Origin: Pseudorasbora parva | Taxonomy: Eukaryota > Chordata > Actinopteri > Cypriniformes > Gobionidae | Assembly: GCF_024679245.1 (NCBI RefSeq) | Contig: NC_090177.1 | Location: 22,944,450 to 23,008,449, forward strand | Reading direction: 5' to 3' | DNA: 64,000 nt | In this document: piece by piece, positions 47,545 to 61,137 of the stretch | Numbering within the stretch: the first letter of the stretch is position 1 | How the letters are laid out: every line of letters starts with the position of its first letter | Program-made: the position numbers and the translations under genes | The notes under the pieces: generated by a model | Database searches by the model: none | Seen by the model: only the letters and a program-made list of their open reading frames with translations | Told to the model about the DNA's origin: nothing

Positions 47545-48480
47545 TTAAAGGCCCACTGAAACGCGCAGCATCATTCAATGTGTTGAAACTAGCCAGTCTT
47601 TCGTTAATACCACGGTATAACTAATTGTTACACAGCCTTGTTTGGTTAAGCCAGTTAATCATCATAATCTTCCCACTGAAATGCATTCTGTGCAAAATTC
47701 AAATGGGCAGGGCGTAGTTCATGGGGGGAGGTAAAACAATAATTTTGAAACAATAATTTTATTCAAAATCAAATATGAGTTTGTCATAATAAATCAGACA
47801 AAAATACTCCCCCCTCCATTGAACCGCCCAACCAATGAGTCACACTCACCAAAACAACACGTGTTTGAATCGGAGAGCGCATGGGTAACTTTAGCGTCAA
47901 AAAATTAAGATAAGCGCTGAACAGTGGACTATATTTACCTGCTTGTCTTATTTGTTTTGTTGTCTGCACCGACCCGACTCGCGCATATGATCGGCGCTGC
48001 GCTCTCTTGTCTGAAGTCTAATTTTAGGCCAGAGCCGTGTGTGTGTGTGTGCGCGCGCTGCTGCAGTGCGTGAAACTAACGATAAACCAGACTTCATTCG
48101 CCTCAACTGAAAACATATTTACACTGAATCGTTTCCTATCACATATATAGTGTGCTCTGTGACTTTCACCATGAAATTAGTAAATATGTGAACAACCGAC
48201 CGATTTCAACTCCCGCTTCAGATCAGCAGTGTAGGGGGCGGGCTTTAGATTCCAACAGACCATTTGATTGGACAGAAGATTTGACGAGATTGTGACGTCT
48301 GCGATGATGTCATCAAAATCTGTGATCAATTTTAATTGAAGAGACTGTAAGTTTTGAATACTCCTAAATGCAAAATGTTGTCATTGTTTTGGAACACACC
48401 AGCTTATTTATAACTTTAAGGCTGGCTAACATAGTCATACTAAAAGCTAAAAAACTTAATTTTTGATTTCAGTGGGCCTT
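47545..48480. mobile_element. TTAA-type MITE ('AAAGGCCCACTGAAA'), about 935 bp
   Basis: Left TTAAAGGCCCACTGAAACGC (TTAA 47545-47548), right GATTTCAGTGGGCCTT with the right TTAA mutated to TTTT. CpG-containing interior, no ORF of note. Confidence 0.75.
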
Positions 48481-50044
48481 TTTTTGTATACAAAATGGTT
48501 GCATAGTGTATAATATTAATCCTGATTATTATTAGTAGTATTAATATACAAACACATTTTCAATTTCCATGCAGCACATTTGGATGAACGGGCTGTAATG
48601 CACACGAGAGACAGTGGGGCAGGGAGGATTGTGGAACAGCAGGGCACGGTTCCTCTCCAGGTTTTGCAGGGAGTCGTGTCGTCTAGGGAACGCTGGGAGC
48701 CCAGGCCTCATTAAATGTGCTGAAGAGACCCATCAGGAGCAGTTTTACAGAGCCGACCCATACCACTTTCTCATTACAAACCCTATCCTCCCCCAAGCAC
48801 TCTGCTCACACAGCACAAACCCTCCAATATCAAATCAAATCAGCCAGCCAGGGAAATAACCCAGTAAAAACACACTCACGTCACACATTCACACACTCCC
48901 ACTGACAGACACACACACGGCCACATACAGCATGTGAAGCACGTCCTGTCTTCTTTTCACTGGCTGAGACTCAGTGTAAACATACAGAGTGGCGCAGAGA
49001 TATGCACATAAACAAAACCATACCACATATGCAGTTTAACACAAAGATCAATGTATTAAATGAAAAGCGAGTAAATGTGCTTGTGCGTCTTTTTTTCTTC
49101 CAGTAAGAACATCTCATTCAAAATGGAGGACCGTCTCTCTCTTTAACCTCCCACATAGAGATGTGCTGAGCAGAGGTAAATGATGACTGACCACAGAGTA
49201 CACACATCTCCGCTCTGTTTACTCAAGGTCTAGTCGACCGAAAAGCCATTATCAGTGTTTACACAAGGAGCTTTAAACGGTCTGATTCAGCAACATGAGC
49301 TTCATCTCTTATGTTTCTATAAAGATTTAATGTGTTTGTGAATGCATAGTATTTCCAATATAACACGTTTTTGTTGCAGAACTAGAAAAAAACCTATTTG
49401 GTATTCTTTTGAGTGTAGATCTATTGTCTGTAGTTCCTGTAATACTTCTTGTCAACGATACAGGGAGAAAACAGCTAAAGCAAATTCCTCTGCAGCTCTC
49501 TGTTTATTCAATATTGACACACCTGCCTTCAAAGACTGGTTGGATGTGACGTGAGTGAGCTGGATTAACACGGTTTACACTGTGCTAACATCCACACAAA
49601 ATCTTGAAAGGCACATTCTCAACAAGGTCCTTACAAAAACACTGCAAAGGCGTTTTACACCATCCCTGCTGTGCAATAAAATTATAGAACAAAACCCCAC
49701 TTAAAAAAAGTGAAATACATTCAAATTAAATAACAAAATAGTAAGATAAAAAAAAATATATATATCAAATGAAATTGAACAAAATGTAATTTAAAAAATA
49801 CAATTAAAATAGTCAAATGAATAAAAATTATTTAAAATTAAAAGTAAATAATATTTTATTGAGACCAGCTAAAACAAAACCAGTTAACATAATAATGTGT
49901 TATGTCAGTTGTATTGTTATCCACTAGAGGGCCCACTCAGCCCAATTTCAATGCAGTCAGTCACGTGACGTGTCTAAAAGAATGAAATTAAATCATATCA
50001 CGTTATACACATTACAGGAGACTCTTATTCTTATATTTAAAAGT

Positions 50045-50075
<31 letters not shown>

Positions 50076-50805
50076 TAAACCAAATGCCAGCATTTATGAC
50101 ACTTTGTAGATTAAATGAGTCCTGCTACTATGTTATGTTTTCTGTCAGGGATATTGTGTGGCACGCTCGTATTTCGACAGACAAAAGAAGTGTCAATTCA
50201 CATTCCTCGCAGTCGTTAAGCATTAAACAGGAAGAGATCAATTTTAACACGTGACATAGGTCCTCCAGCAGCCTCCAGAGGGCGCTGAAATCAATACTTG
50301 GATTCTATGGTTTGAACACCATGAGCCGTATCTTTTTACCAGACATCGATTTGAAAAGGATAGTTTCTGTCATCATTTACTCACCAGCGTGTTGTTCATG
50401 TCTGCATTTGAAAACAAAAGGAGATGTCATGAACGACAGGCCCAATCACCATTCATTTTCACTGTATGGGACAAAATATAAGATAAACATATATGCAATT
50501 TTGACTTGTATTTATTTTATTTCTTTAATCTTGTCAACTAAACCTGAAACGGCTGGAAACATTTGTGTTACAAATGTGTTTCACAGTTATGGCTGGTATA
50601 AACCCTGGTTACTTAAAGATGTATTGAGCTACAATACACTGCAGATTATTCTGATGAGTGATTATTGTGGCAGTTGTTATCTCGTTACCCGTCTCTCCAT
50701 GATAGGAAATCTGCTTTTGAGTAGATTTAATCTGAAATCATCTCTGTCAGAAACGATATTCACTGCAGGCTGTGCAGACATCAGTGTTCATACGAAAAGC
50801 AGACG

Positions 50806-50810
<5 letters not shown>
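48481..50810. other. Gene-free sequence with minor simple repeats
   Basis: 48590-48740 is GC-richer and unique. 50044-50075 is a short TG run followed by a 14-base G run. 49922-49935 and 50265-50285 carry facing CCACTAGAGGGC / CCAGAGGGCGCTG motifs. 50350-50470 is a degraded 'TCATCATTTACTCACC' MITE scrap. The 204-codon ORF at 50312-50926 is AT-driven and runs into the TC array. Confidence 0.35.

Positions 50811-50883
<73 letters not shown>
50811..50883. repeat. (TC)n microsatellite, about 72 bp
   Basis: Uninterrupted TC dinucleotides. Confidence 0.98.
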
Positions 50884-50886
<3 letters not shown>

Positions 50887-51540
50887 CACAGAAAGCTGTG
50901 GAGATTTTGGCTTGCATGTCTTCTGAGGTTTTCAGTGCGGTGTGCAGCCATATATCCGCTACACTAAGGCTATGAAAAACCCCTCATCTCAAGGATTAAA
51001 CATCTGATCTGATCACTATAACACTGCCATCTCTAATCCAAGGATGTAGTTATTAAACTGGAATACTGTCTTACATTAGAGAGCACTTGCAGTAAGCTGT
51101 TAAGTGTTGTTAGTTGATATCATATAATAATATTTCTGAAAGAGTGAGATTACATGCCAGAGCCACCTATACTCTGAAATGAAATGAAGCACTCCTCTGA
51201 GCTTAACTATGTGAACACATATTTTACAAATAAACATTTCCATTCTGCATATTTCCATAATACTAAAGCATTCACAGCTTCCATTTCGATTTTACTTGAA
51301 GGCAGCTGGTGGCCTTTGGATCAATCTACCAGATCATCACTGACAGGCCAACACACACCTGTGACCCAGGAGGTCTATAATACCTGTATAAAGCTATTTT
51401 AGAATTCCCATTCATCTCAAATTCAGCTACTCTACACAGAACCACAGAATTGTCTTTGTTCATGGATCCACTGTTCTGTAGCTGATCACCTGAGCTGCAA
51501 ATGCTGTGTAATTAATCACTGGATCAGTAAAAAAAAAAAC
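50884..51540. other. Gene-free sequence
   Basis: No feature recognised. Confidence 0.35.
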
Positions 51541-51598
<58 letters not shown>

Positions 51599-51600
51599 CT
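51541..51600. repeat. Compound (TA)n(TG)n microsatellite
   Basis: TA run then TG run then GCGCGC. Confidence 0.97.
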
Positions 51601-51719
51601 TGTTTATATTACATTGTGATTACAAAATCCTGAGATCACCTACATTGTGATCATAAACTTTTCAGAAGGCTTATAAATCATACATGATGAGTTTTTTTGA
51701 GAAAGTAAAAATGCAGAAT

Positions 51720-53544
<1,825 letters not shown>

Positions 53545-54359
53545 TTAAAGGGATAGTTCACCCAAAAATGAAATGTAATGTTTATCTGCTTACACCCCTA
53601 GTGCACCCGAGATGTAGGTGTCTTTGTTTTTTTTAAGTAGAACACAAATGAAGATTTTTTTTAATTCCAACCGTTTCTCGTATAATGCATGTGAATGGGT
53701 AAAAATTTTATGAGAGTAAAAAAAACACACGCTTAGACAACATTGTTGTCGAACATCGACGAAACATTGATGTCTTAAGACACGAACCAATCAGTTTCTG
53801 TGAGAAACGGAACAGTATTTATTTTATTTTTTTACTTCATATCCAGACGAATCTCATCTAGTGTTCCCATCCATCATTACTTTAGTCTGGTAAGGTCAAA
53901 CTGGCGTGATCATAGATATATAATATGTAAATGCCTTATTTGGCCGATCTGATATATCATATATATATATGTATTTGATCGCGCCAGTATATGATCATGT
54001 ATATGACCGTGCCAGTAATAGCAAATAGGAACACTAGATGAGATTCGTCTAGGTATGTGGTAAAAACAAAATAACATAGATACTGATTTCTCACAGAAAC
54101 TGATCAGTTCGTGTCTTAAGACATCAATGTGTCGACACAAGCAGCAGGGTTTTTGTGCATGTTGTCTAAGCATTTTTTTTTTTTTTTTTACCTCATAGAG
54201 TTGTCACCCATTCACATCCATTATACTAGCAACGGTTGTAATTAAAAAAATATTAATTTGTGTTCTACTTAAGAAACAAAGACACCTACATCTTGGATGC
54301 ACTGGGGATAAGCAGATAAACATCACATTTTCATTTTTGGGTGAAATGGTTCCCTTTAA
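53545..54359. mobile_element. Complete 815-bp TTAA-flanked foldback MITE
   Basis: Left TTAAAGGGATAGTTCACCCA, right TTTTTGGGTGAAATGGTTCC, CTTTAA, with TTAA at both ends. Long mirrored arms: GTAGAACACAAATGAAGATT / TTAATTTGTGTTCTAC, ATGTGAATGGGT / ACCCATTCACAT, CAGACGAATCTCATCTAGTG / CACTAGATGAGATTCGTCTA and GTTTCTGTGAGAAA / TTTCTCACAGAAAC. No coding capacity. Confidence 0.88.
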
Positions 54360-55032
54360 GTTCCAGAATATGTTGCCAGTGGTAATGCAAAACATGCAAT
54401 TGGCAATTCAGCAGATCAACATTCCTTTAAATAAGTGATGCAAGATCACTGGTGGTGAAATTCTATTTTGAAACCAAAATGAACTCAATGGAGTGAAAAT
54501 AAATAATACCATGGGCTTTTTCCAAAATGCAAGGTGAAAAAAGCCAAACAGAGCTATGAATTTTAACATCTTCTTTCTGATATTTCAGCAGGCCGTGGTG
54601 TATTTACCCCTGGCGTGTGAGTTTATCACCTACCGGCTCGAGAGGTGTCTGCTATGCTGGAGTCAGACATGGAGATGGAGTCGGAGAAGATTAATTGCAC
54701 TGTGGAGGTGTGAAGAAAAACAAAGAACAATCTATCTGTGTCTGGGAAATCGGACAGCCCCACAGAGAGGCGAGTGAGCGCATTGGCACGGCGATCTATC
54801 ACAGGACGCTCATTACACACAAGGTCAGGGTGCTCCCTGTCTCTTTGGCCCCAGAGAACATCTAGTTCCTGCATGTGGTTTCACCCGAAGCCCTCTGGGC
54901 AACCACAGGCCAACGTCTTAACAGTATGGGTTTAACATCTAAGTGTGCTTTCATTAGGGGCATGATGAACATCTAGAGCTTATGTATTCATATTCAAGCT
55001 GTGTCGCTGTGCATCTCAACATGTTCAGCACA
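54360..55032. other. Unique stretch, candidate non-coding element or unrecognised exon at 54590-54930
   Basis: 54590-54930 is GC-richer and not repeat-like (GGCCGTGGTGTATTTACCCC, GGCACGGCGATCTATCACAG). ORFs on both strands cross it without a known domain. Confidence 0.25.
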
Positions 55033-55040
55033 CCTTAGAG

Positions 55041-56696
55041 CAGAGATGCCCAAACTAGGGCCCGCGGGCCAAAGTTGGCCCGTGGTAACCTTTGATTTGG
55101 CCCACCGAGGTCCGAGAGAGAGAGCCTACATTTTGAAATGATAAACGCTCAAACATTATAATAAGCATGCATGTTTATTTTCCGTCAGTGAAACAACTCA
55201 CTGCAGCCTGTAAAACAATTAAACAATTATCAGAAAATAATGGTAACCCAAAGAGTATAAGAAAATTAATTATTAGTTAAAAAAAGATTTGTAGATAGAT
55301 TCCTAGCCTTTTCCCCCTTAAAGATGCGTCCTATGCCGGTCTGCGCTTTGAGATGAATGTGGGACATGAGCTGGATAGACACCTTTTCTAATATCTTTGT
55401 CTTCATGATGTTGCAAAGCAACACTTGTTGTAAAAGGGCTGAAGAGTGAATTTTATCTTCCACAGGGCCAAGACATTTAGGCTATGTTTGATTATGCACC
55501 GCTAGAAAAAGCGAAAGTAAAACCGCTGGGTGCACGTGAACTGCGCTATTCAAATAAACTCGACGCGTAAAACAGCTGGGTGCACGTGAACTGCGCTATT
55601 CAAATAAACTTGAAGCGCCTCAAGTCTAATAACAAGCACAAACATAAAATTTAATAAAATAAAATTTGTCAAAAGGTATTCGTCCTACAGTCTTTACCAT
55701 AGATGTGAATGGGTATAATATACTTAATTATACGCAAACGAAAGGAAGAAGCATTAATATTTTCCTGTGAAAATGAGTGCGACGCGAGTGAAGATTTGAG
55801 AAAAGAAACCAGATGTCCATCAAATCGGGTGACCAGAACGCAAAACGGAATTAAAAAGCTGGCAGATCTTAAATTGGGCTCAGCCCACCTCTCTCATCCA
55901 GGGCTGCAATGTTACATCTGCGAATTTATTTCCTTTTTAAACAAAGTTTTGTGCTTTTACTCCTGTGGTAATATTCACGTAAAACAGCATTCACATACCA
56001 AACACTGGGTTAATGACGAAGATAGAGCTTTAAGTAGAAAATAGTTTTTATGTAAAGAGATAAATTAAAATAAAAAGTGCACAACTCTTCTTAAGTGGAA
56101 GGAAGCTACCTTTTTTCCCCATCACGTGGAAACTTGTGCGGGTGAGTCCTTATTTGGGTTAATAAAATAATGAAATTATAGTTTTTAAGTAGAAAATAGT
56201 ATTTATGTAAAGAGATATAATTTACTATACTCTGTATTTTATCTTTTTATAAAAATAAAAATAAACGACGATATCATCGTCCATTGCGATGTTTTACTGT
56301 AAACATTGTCAACTGCCAATTTAGGGGACATCTCCCAACCCTATTTGCAAACAGTCTGTTCCTTTTTTAAAAGAGTAAAATATCCGTCAACATTATGAAT
56401 CTGGATCATTGTGTATTTGACATTGAACCGTATTTTACATTGAACACTTGGGGATTGTTGCCCATTTAATTGGTCATTAAAATGCAACACTTTACAAATA
56501 AAACTGCATTAGTTAATCAGATTACATTTGTTTTATATTTATTGTAAACATTATGAAATGAATAAACCCATAGCAACTTTAATGTAGGCCTAATACAGTT
56601 TAATTTTTTTTTTTTTTTTTTTAATTACTTTCGGCCCACGTCTCTCAATCAAGTTTGATTTTTGGCCCTTCATAGGAAAAAGTTTGGGCACCCCTG
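55041..56696 (+). mobile_element. hAT transposon, 1,656 bp, non-autonomous
   Basis: Ends CAGAGATGCCCAAACTAGGG and AGTTTGGGCACCCCTG are inverted CAG(A/G)G-type hAT termini. The 8-bp duplication CCTTAGAG lies at 55033-55040 and 56697-56704. The subterminal GGGCCCGCGGGCCAAAGTTG and TTTTTGGCCCTTCATAGG are typical of the family. A 50-bp tandem duplication lies at 55519-55610. The 111-codon ORF at 55709-56044 is not recognisably a transposase. Confidence 0.9.
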
Positions 56697-56704
56697 CCTT
56701 AGAG

Positions 56705-57889
56705 CAATCATTTCTGTTGGAAGCAGATAATCACTCTCTCTCAAGTTGAAATAATGACCCAGCACTAATTCACACAGGCTTTTAGTAAGATTACTGTTTC
56801 ATCAGGAAAATTAGAAATAAGAAAAATCATCCATAAATTAACCTTCAGAAGCTGGTTCTGAATAAAGATCTGTACCACCTCTCAGTGTTCCTGCTGCATC
56901 TCCAGAAGAAGTGAGTGTAGTGTGAAACGCTTGCATGCTTCATGATGAACACGGCTAATGTTTACAGGGTAAGTTCAATTACAGCATGCCTTCTATGTAT
57001 TACGTTCTCAATATAACTCATAATCTCAAGTTTATAATGAATAACGCGTAATGGTTATTGTGTTATTACAAACTGTGTAAACTGGTTTTAAAGTTAACAT
57101 GGACATGGTAACAGCTTAATTATGTAGATGGTTTATAACGGTGTCTGTTACTGTAAAAAAAAATTGTGTTGTAACAGTTATTACAATGCAAAGAGAACAT
57201 TACGCATTACTAACAAACCGACATTAACAGAAAAAAATGTTTTTATTGGCATTAGGTGTAACATCAGTATGTCAATGAGCTAACGTATACATCAGTAAAC
57301 ACATAGCATTAACGCTAACATTACCTTGCCAATACATACTTATAGATCAAAGTGACATTACATTAACCAACCAGTCAGAAACGTCCTGTTTAGCCTTAAC
57401 TGTCGAATTTCATTGGAGCTGTCGTCTTGTCCCGGGTTCGACTCCATTTCAAATTGATAGAGTTGCACAGAATCCACAAATCTCTCCTCAGAGACTCACA
57501 TAGCCATTCTTTCGCCTCTACTGTTGTCAAGGGCGGCCCACAGAACAGAGGGGGCGGGGTCATTTATCATTTAAAGCCGTGTTCACTGAAATGGCTTGGT
57601 GAAAACAGAGCTGTTTTGACCAGGTAAAAATTAGTGTTTTCTTACAATACTAATGAGAATTTGTAATTAAAGTATAGTACAAAGTTATCATTTAGACAGT
57701 AAAGAATCATATTAACTTGTATAAAAATGGCATTATATGACCCCTTTAAAGTTTGGCATTCGTTATAATGGCATCACATATTAAAGTCGAAAAAAACATT
57801 ATTACATTTGAATGACTGAAGTGTTTGTTTATTTTTTTGTCTGTTCATTGAAATGTTAACAGAAAATACACAAAAATTCAGCCGTATGA
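56705..57889. other. Gene-free sequence with repeat scraps
   Basis: 57738-57751 (ATATGACCCCTTTAAA) looks like a TTAA-type MITE terminus without a visible partner. 57432-57445 contains GGGTTCGACTCC, a pol III B-box-like word without an A box. No gene. Confidence 0.35.
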
Positions 57890-58236
57890 TGTAAGTGGCT
57901 GTGAAGTACTGTGTTCTCTGTGTACTGTGTAAAGAGTTGGATTCTCATGGTAAACATGGCCAAAATAAAAATAAAAAATGAGTTGGATGTATGACCGAGT
58001 ATTTCTGTGCTAAATACACTTCAGGATTCTAATACGTCCCAAAATGTTTGTTTTTTTCACATATGGCACTGTATGACGTTATAAAGGGTGGAATTCCTTG
58101 TATGGGCTCTTCTTCCGGATAATCGCTTGCACACATCATCCAGAGCAGGAGTGGGAGCACGCCCATCAATGAGCTTTATTCGGGTTACGGAAGCCATTGG
58201 CAGCGGCCATGTTGTTTTTAGCTCACAAAATCAACA

Positions 58237-60255
58237 ATGTCACTAAAAAAGTGTGTTTCTTGTTGTAAGGGAAAGATTGTTCAGCTTCCCAAATAACCCA
58301 ACGTTAAACAGTAAAATGCAGTTTGTGTTGGGCTGGATGGGAGGGACAGATCAGGGAGGCACGGGAGGAACAGATCAGGGAGGCACGGGAGGGACAGACC
58401 AGGGAGGCACGGGAGGGACAGACCAGGGAGGCACGGGAGGGACAGACGAGGGAGGCACGGGAGGGACAGACCAGGGAGCCACCGGAGGAACAGACCAGGG
58501 AGGCACGGGAGGGACAGACCAGGGAGGCACGGGAGGGACAGACGAGGGAGGCACGGGAGGGACAGACCCGGGAGGCACGGGAGAGACAGACCAGGGAGGC
58601 ACGGGAGAGACAGACCAGGGAGGCACGGGAGGGACAGACCAGGGAGGCACGGGAGGGACAGACCAGGGAGGCACGGGAGGGACAGACCAGGGAGGCACCG
58701 GAGGAACAGACCAGGGAGCCACCGGAGGAACAGACCAGGGAGGCACGGGAGGGACAGACCAGGGAGGCACCAGAGGAAAAGACCAGGGAGGCACAGGAGG
58801 AACAGACCAGGGAGGCACGGGAGGGACAGACCAGGGAGGCACCAGAGGAAAAGACCAGGGAGGCACAGGAGGAACAGACCAGGGAGGCACGGGAGGGACA
58901 GACGAGGGAGGCACGGGAGGGACAGACCCGGGAGGCACGGGAGAGACAGACCAGGGAGGCACGGGAGAGACAGACCAGGGAGGCACGGGAGGGACAGACC
59001 AGGGAGGCACGGGAGGGACAGACCAGGGAGGCACGGGAGGGACAGACCAGGGAGGCACCGGAGGAACAGACCAGGGAGCCACCGGAGGAACAGACCAGGG
59101 AGGCACGGGAGGGACAGACCAGGGAGGCACCAGAGGAAAAGACCAGGGAGGCACAGGAGGAACAGACCAGGGAGGCACGGGAGGGACAGACCAGGGAGGC
59201 ACCAGAGGAAAAGACCAGGGAGGCACAGGAGGAACAGACCAGGGAGGCACGGGAGGGACAGACCCGGGAGGCACGGGAGGGACAGACCAGGGAGGCACGG
59301 GAGGGACAGACCAGGGAGACACGGGAGGGACAGACCAGGGAGGCACGGGAGGGACAGACCCGGGAGGCACGGGAGGGACAGACCCGGGAGGCACGGGAGG
59401 GACAGACCCGAGAGGCACGGGAGGCACGGGAGGGACAGACCAGGGAGGCACGGGAGGGACAGACCAGGGAGGCACGGGAGGGACAGACCAGGGAGGCATG
59501 GGAGGGACAGACCAGGGAGGCACGGGAGGGACAGACCCGGGAGGCACAGGAGGGACAGACCTGAGAGGCACGGGAGGCATGGGAGGGACAGACCAGGGAG
59601 GCACGGGAGGGACAGACCAGGGAGGCATGGGAGGGACAGACGAGGGAGGCACGGGAGGGACAGACGAGGGAGGCACGGGAGGGACAGACGAGGGAGGCAC
59701 GGGAGGGAAAGACCCGGGAGGCACGGGAGGGACAGACCAGGGAGGCACGGGAGGGACAGACCAGGGAGGCACGGGAGGGACAGACCAGGAAGGCACGGGA
59801 GGGACAGACCAGGGAGGCACGGGAGGGACAGACCCGGGAGGCACGGGAGGGACAGACCCGGGAGGCACGGGAGGGACAGACCCGAGAGGCACGGGAGGCA
59901 CGGGAGGCACGGGAGGGACAGACCAGGGATGCACGGGAGGGACAGACCCGAGAGGCACGGGAGGGAGAGACCAGGGATGCACGGGAGGGACAGACCCGAG
60001 AGGCATGGGAGGCACGGGAGTGACAGACCAGGGATGCACGGGAGGGACGGACCAGGGAGGCACGCGAGGGACAGACCAGTCAGAACTGGGACCACCGGAA
60101 CACGATCCACCGGATCTGGGACCACTGGAACACGATCCAACAATGGATCCACATGTGCACACAAGACTGGACAGGCATGTGACAGTTAGTTTCTCTGGAG
60201 CAGCAATGGATTTCTGTAAGTGTGTTTGTTTGTTCCCGGTCATGAGTCGAAACCG
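58237..60255 (+). pseudogene. THAP exon relic split by a minisatellite (copy E)
   Basis: ATG at 58237 reads MSLKKCVSCCKGKIVQLPK then a stop. In the next frame (ORF from 58253) the homology continues as LFSFPNNPTLNSKMQFV. The 24-bp array then intervenes, and after it CTCTGGAGCAGCAATGGATT, TCTGTAAGTGTGTTTGTTTG (60193-60232) aligns with the FPDQQ...NVYIC segment of copy D. The domain is therefore broken by at least one frameshift plus about 1.85 kb of inserted DNA, and is not functional. Confidence 0.6.
58338..60079. repeat. G-rich 24-bp minisatellite, about 72 units (1.74 kb)
   Basis: The unit is GGAGGCACGGGAGGGACAGA plus CCAG, with variants CGAG, CCCG, ATCAG, CCAGAGGAAA and occasional 9-bp partial units (GAGGCACGG). 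All length changes are multiples of three, so the plus-strand frame stays open as GTGGTDQG for 670 codons. Another plus frame (REAREGQT) and two minus frames (PPVPPWSV, LPCLPGLS) are also open. The array ends in a short diverged duplication of CTGGGACCACCGGAACACGA at 60085-60140. Confidence 0.97.
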
Positions 60256-60310
60256 CAGGCAGTGAATGAAACTGCATCAAATGTCTTGTTGGCAATCAGT
60301 GCTTAGTGCA

Positions 60311-61137
60311 AATGTCAATAATACAAACGTATAGGTAATCGAAAGTGTGTGTTCGTGACTATTTAGCCCCACCCACTGCATGCCTCCACAAGCTCCGCAG
60401 TTTTCAGAAAGAACCAGTACAGCGTATGTCTTTTATAAATTTGATAAAAGATCTTCACATAAACTCATAATAAAAGTCATATATACATATTTATATCTTC
60501 ATATTGCAAATTTCTGGTAGGAAATATATAGAAATTGAAAAGTTATCAAACAGTCTGCACTGCATAAATTATAAATTAAATATGGATTAATATTTATTAA
60601 GATTCTTAAGTGCATTTTATTTGTCTTGTGCTTGATTGGCCTAAAAGTACTTACATTAATTAATTAGGGCTAAAAAGTATAACTGATTTTAACAAGCGCC
60701 GCATTTTTAGAAAAATGTCTTATGCGCAAGATGCTGCAAAAGAAATTAGACGCAAACTTATACACATCCATCTAGCATGTGTTTACATAGAAAAACAAAA
60801 TGAAAAAAGTAGCGCATTGGAATGGAAAAATGTTCTGTGTGTACGTCCCCTAAAAGCGGGATCATATGATTTAACAAGGGATGGCAGAAAAAATGAAAGC
60901 TGCGTTAAATATTTTTAATCCGTTAAAATAAAATAAAAAATTGCATGCGTTAATGTTGAAAGCACTAGTACTTAGGCTTAGTCTTAGCAAACAAGAACCC
61001 TAGCAGATCTAGGCAGGTGGTGTTGGGAAATATGAAGGGCTATGAAAAGTTGCATACCGCACTGCACTGAGTTGGTTTGCGGTGGAAATAAGTTACGTAG
61101 ATAGAACAAAAAGATTGATTGGCCAGAGCTGCCTGCT
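60311..61137. other. Gene-free AT-rich sequence
   Basis: The 67-codon ORF at 60715-60918 has no recognised domain. No element could be delimited; it may include the undetected right part of copy E. Confidence 0.35.

Larger units (their letters stand above)
57890..60310 (+). mobile_element. Kolobok-like TTAA transposon, copy E (diverged), carrying the minisatellite
   Basis: 57910-58210 aligns with the THAP-side flank of copies A-D: AGAGTTGGATTCTCATGGTA, GAGTATTTCTGTGCTAAATA, TTCCTTGTATGGGCTCTTCT. The THAP exon relic follows at 58237. Termini are too diverged to place; both coordinates are approximate. Confidence 0.55.

Noticed and set aside
50312..50926. 204-codon ORF as a gene
   Set aside because: It begins in a degraded MITE scrap and ends in the (TC)n array; AT-rich hydrophobic translation without a domain.
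54556..54874. 73- and 82-codon ORFs as an exon of an upstream gene
   Set aside because: No recognisable domain, no matched splice pair, and open on both strands. Kept only as a unique-sequence candidate.
57427..57450. Second B-box-like word (GGGTTCGACTCC) as a tRNA gene or SINE head
   Set aside because: No A box or acceptor-stem pairing around it.
58281..60243. 627- and 622-codon minus-strand ORFs (LPCLPGLS and PPVPPWSV repeats) as collagen- or mucin-like genes
   Set aside because: They are mirror products of the same minisatellite; codon content is fixed by the repeat.
58253..60265. 670-codon ORF (GTGGTDQG repeats) as a secreted or structural repeat protein
   Set aside because: The 24-bp unit has no stop in four of six frames, so long ORFs occur on both strands. 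There is no signal peptide or upstream promoter evidence, and the flanks are a THAP pseudo-exon of a transposon.
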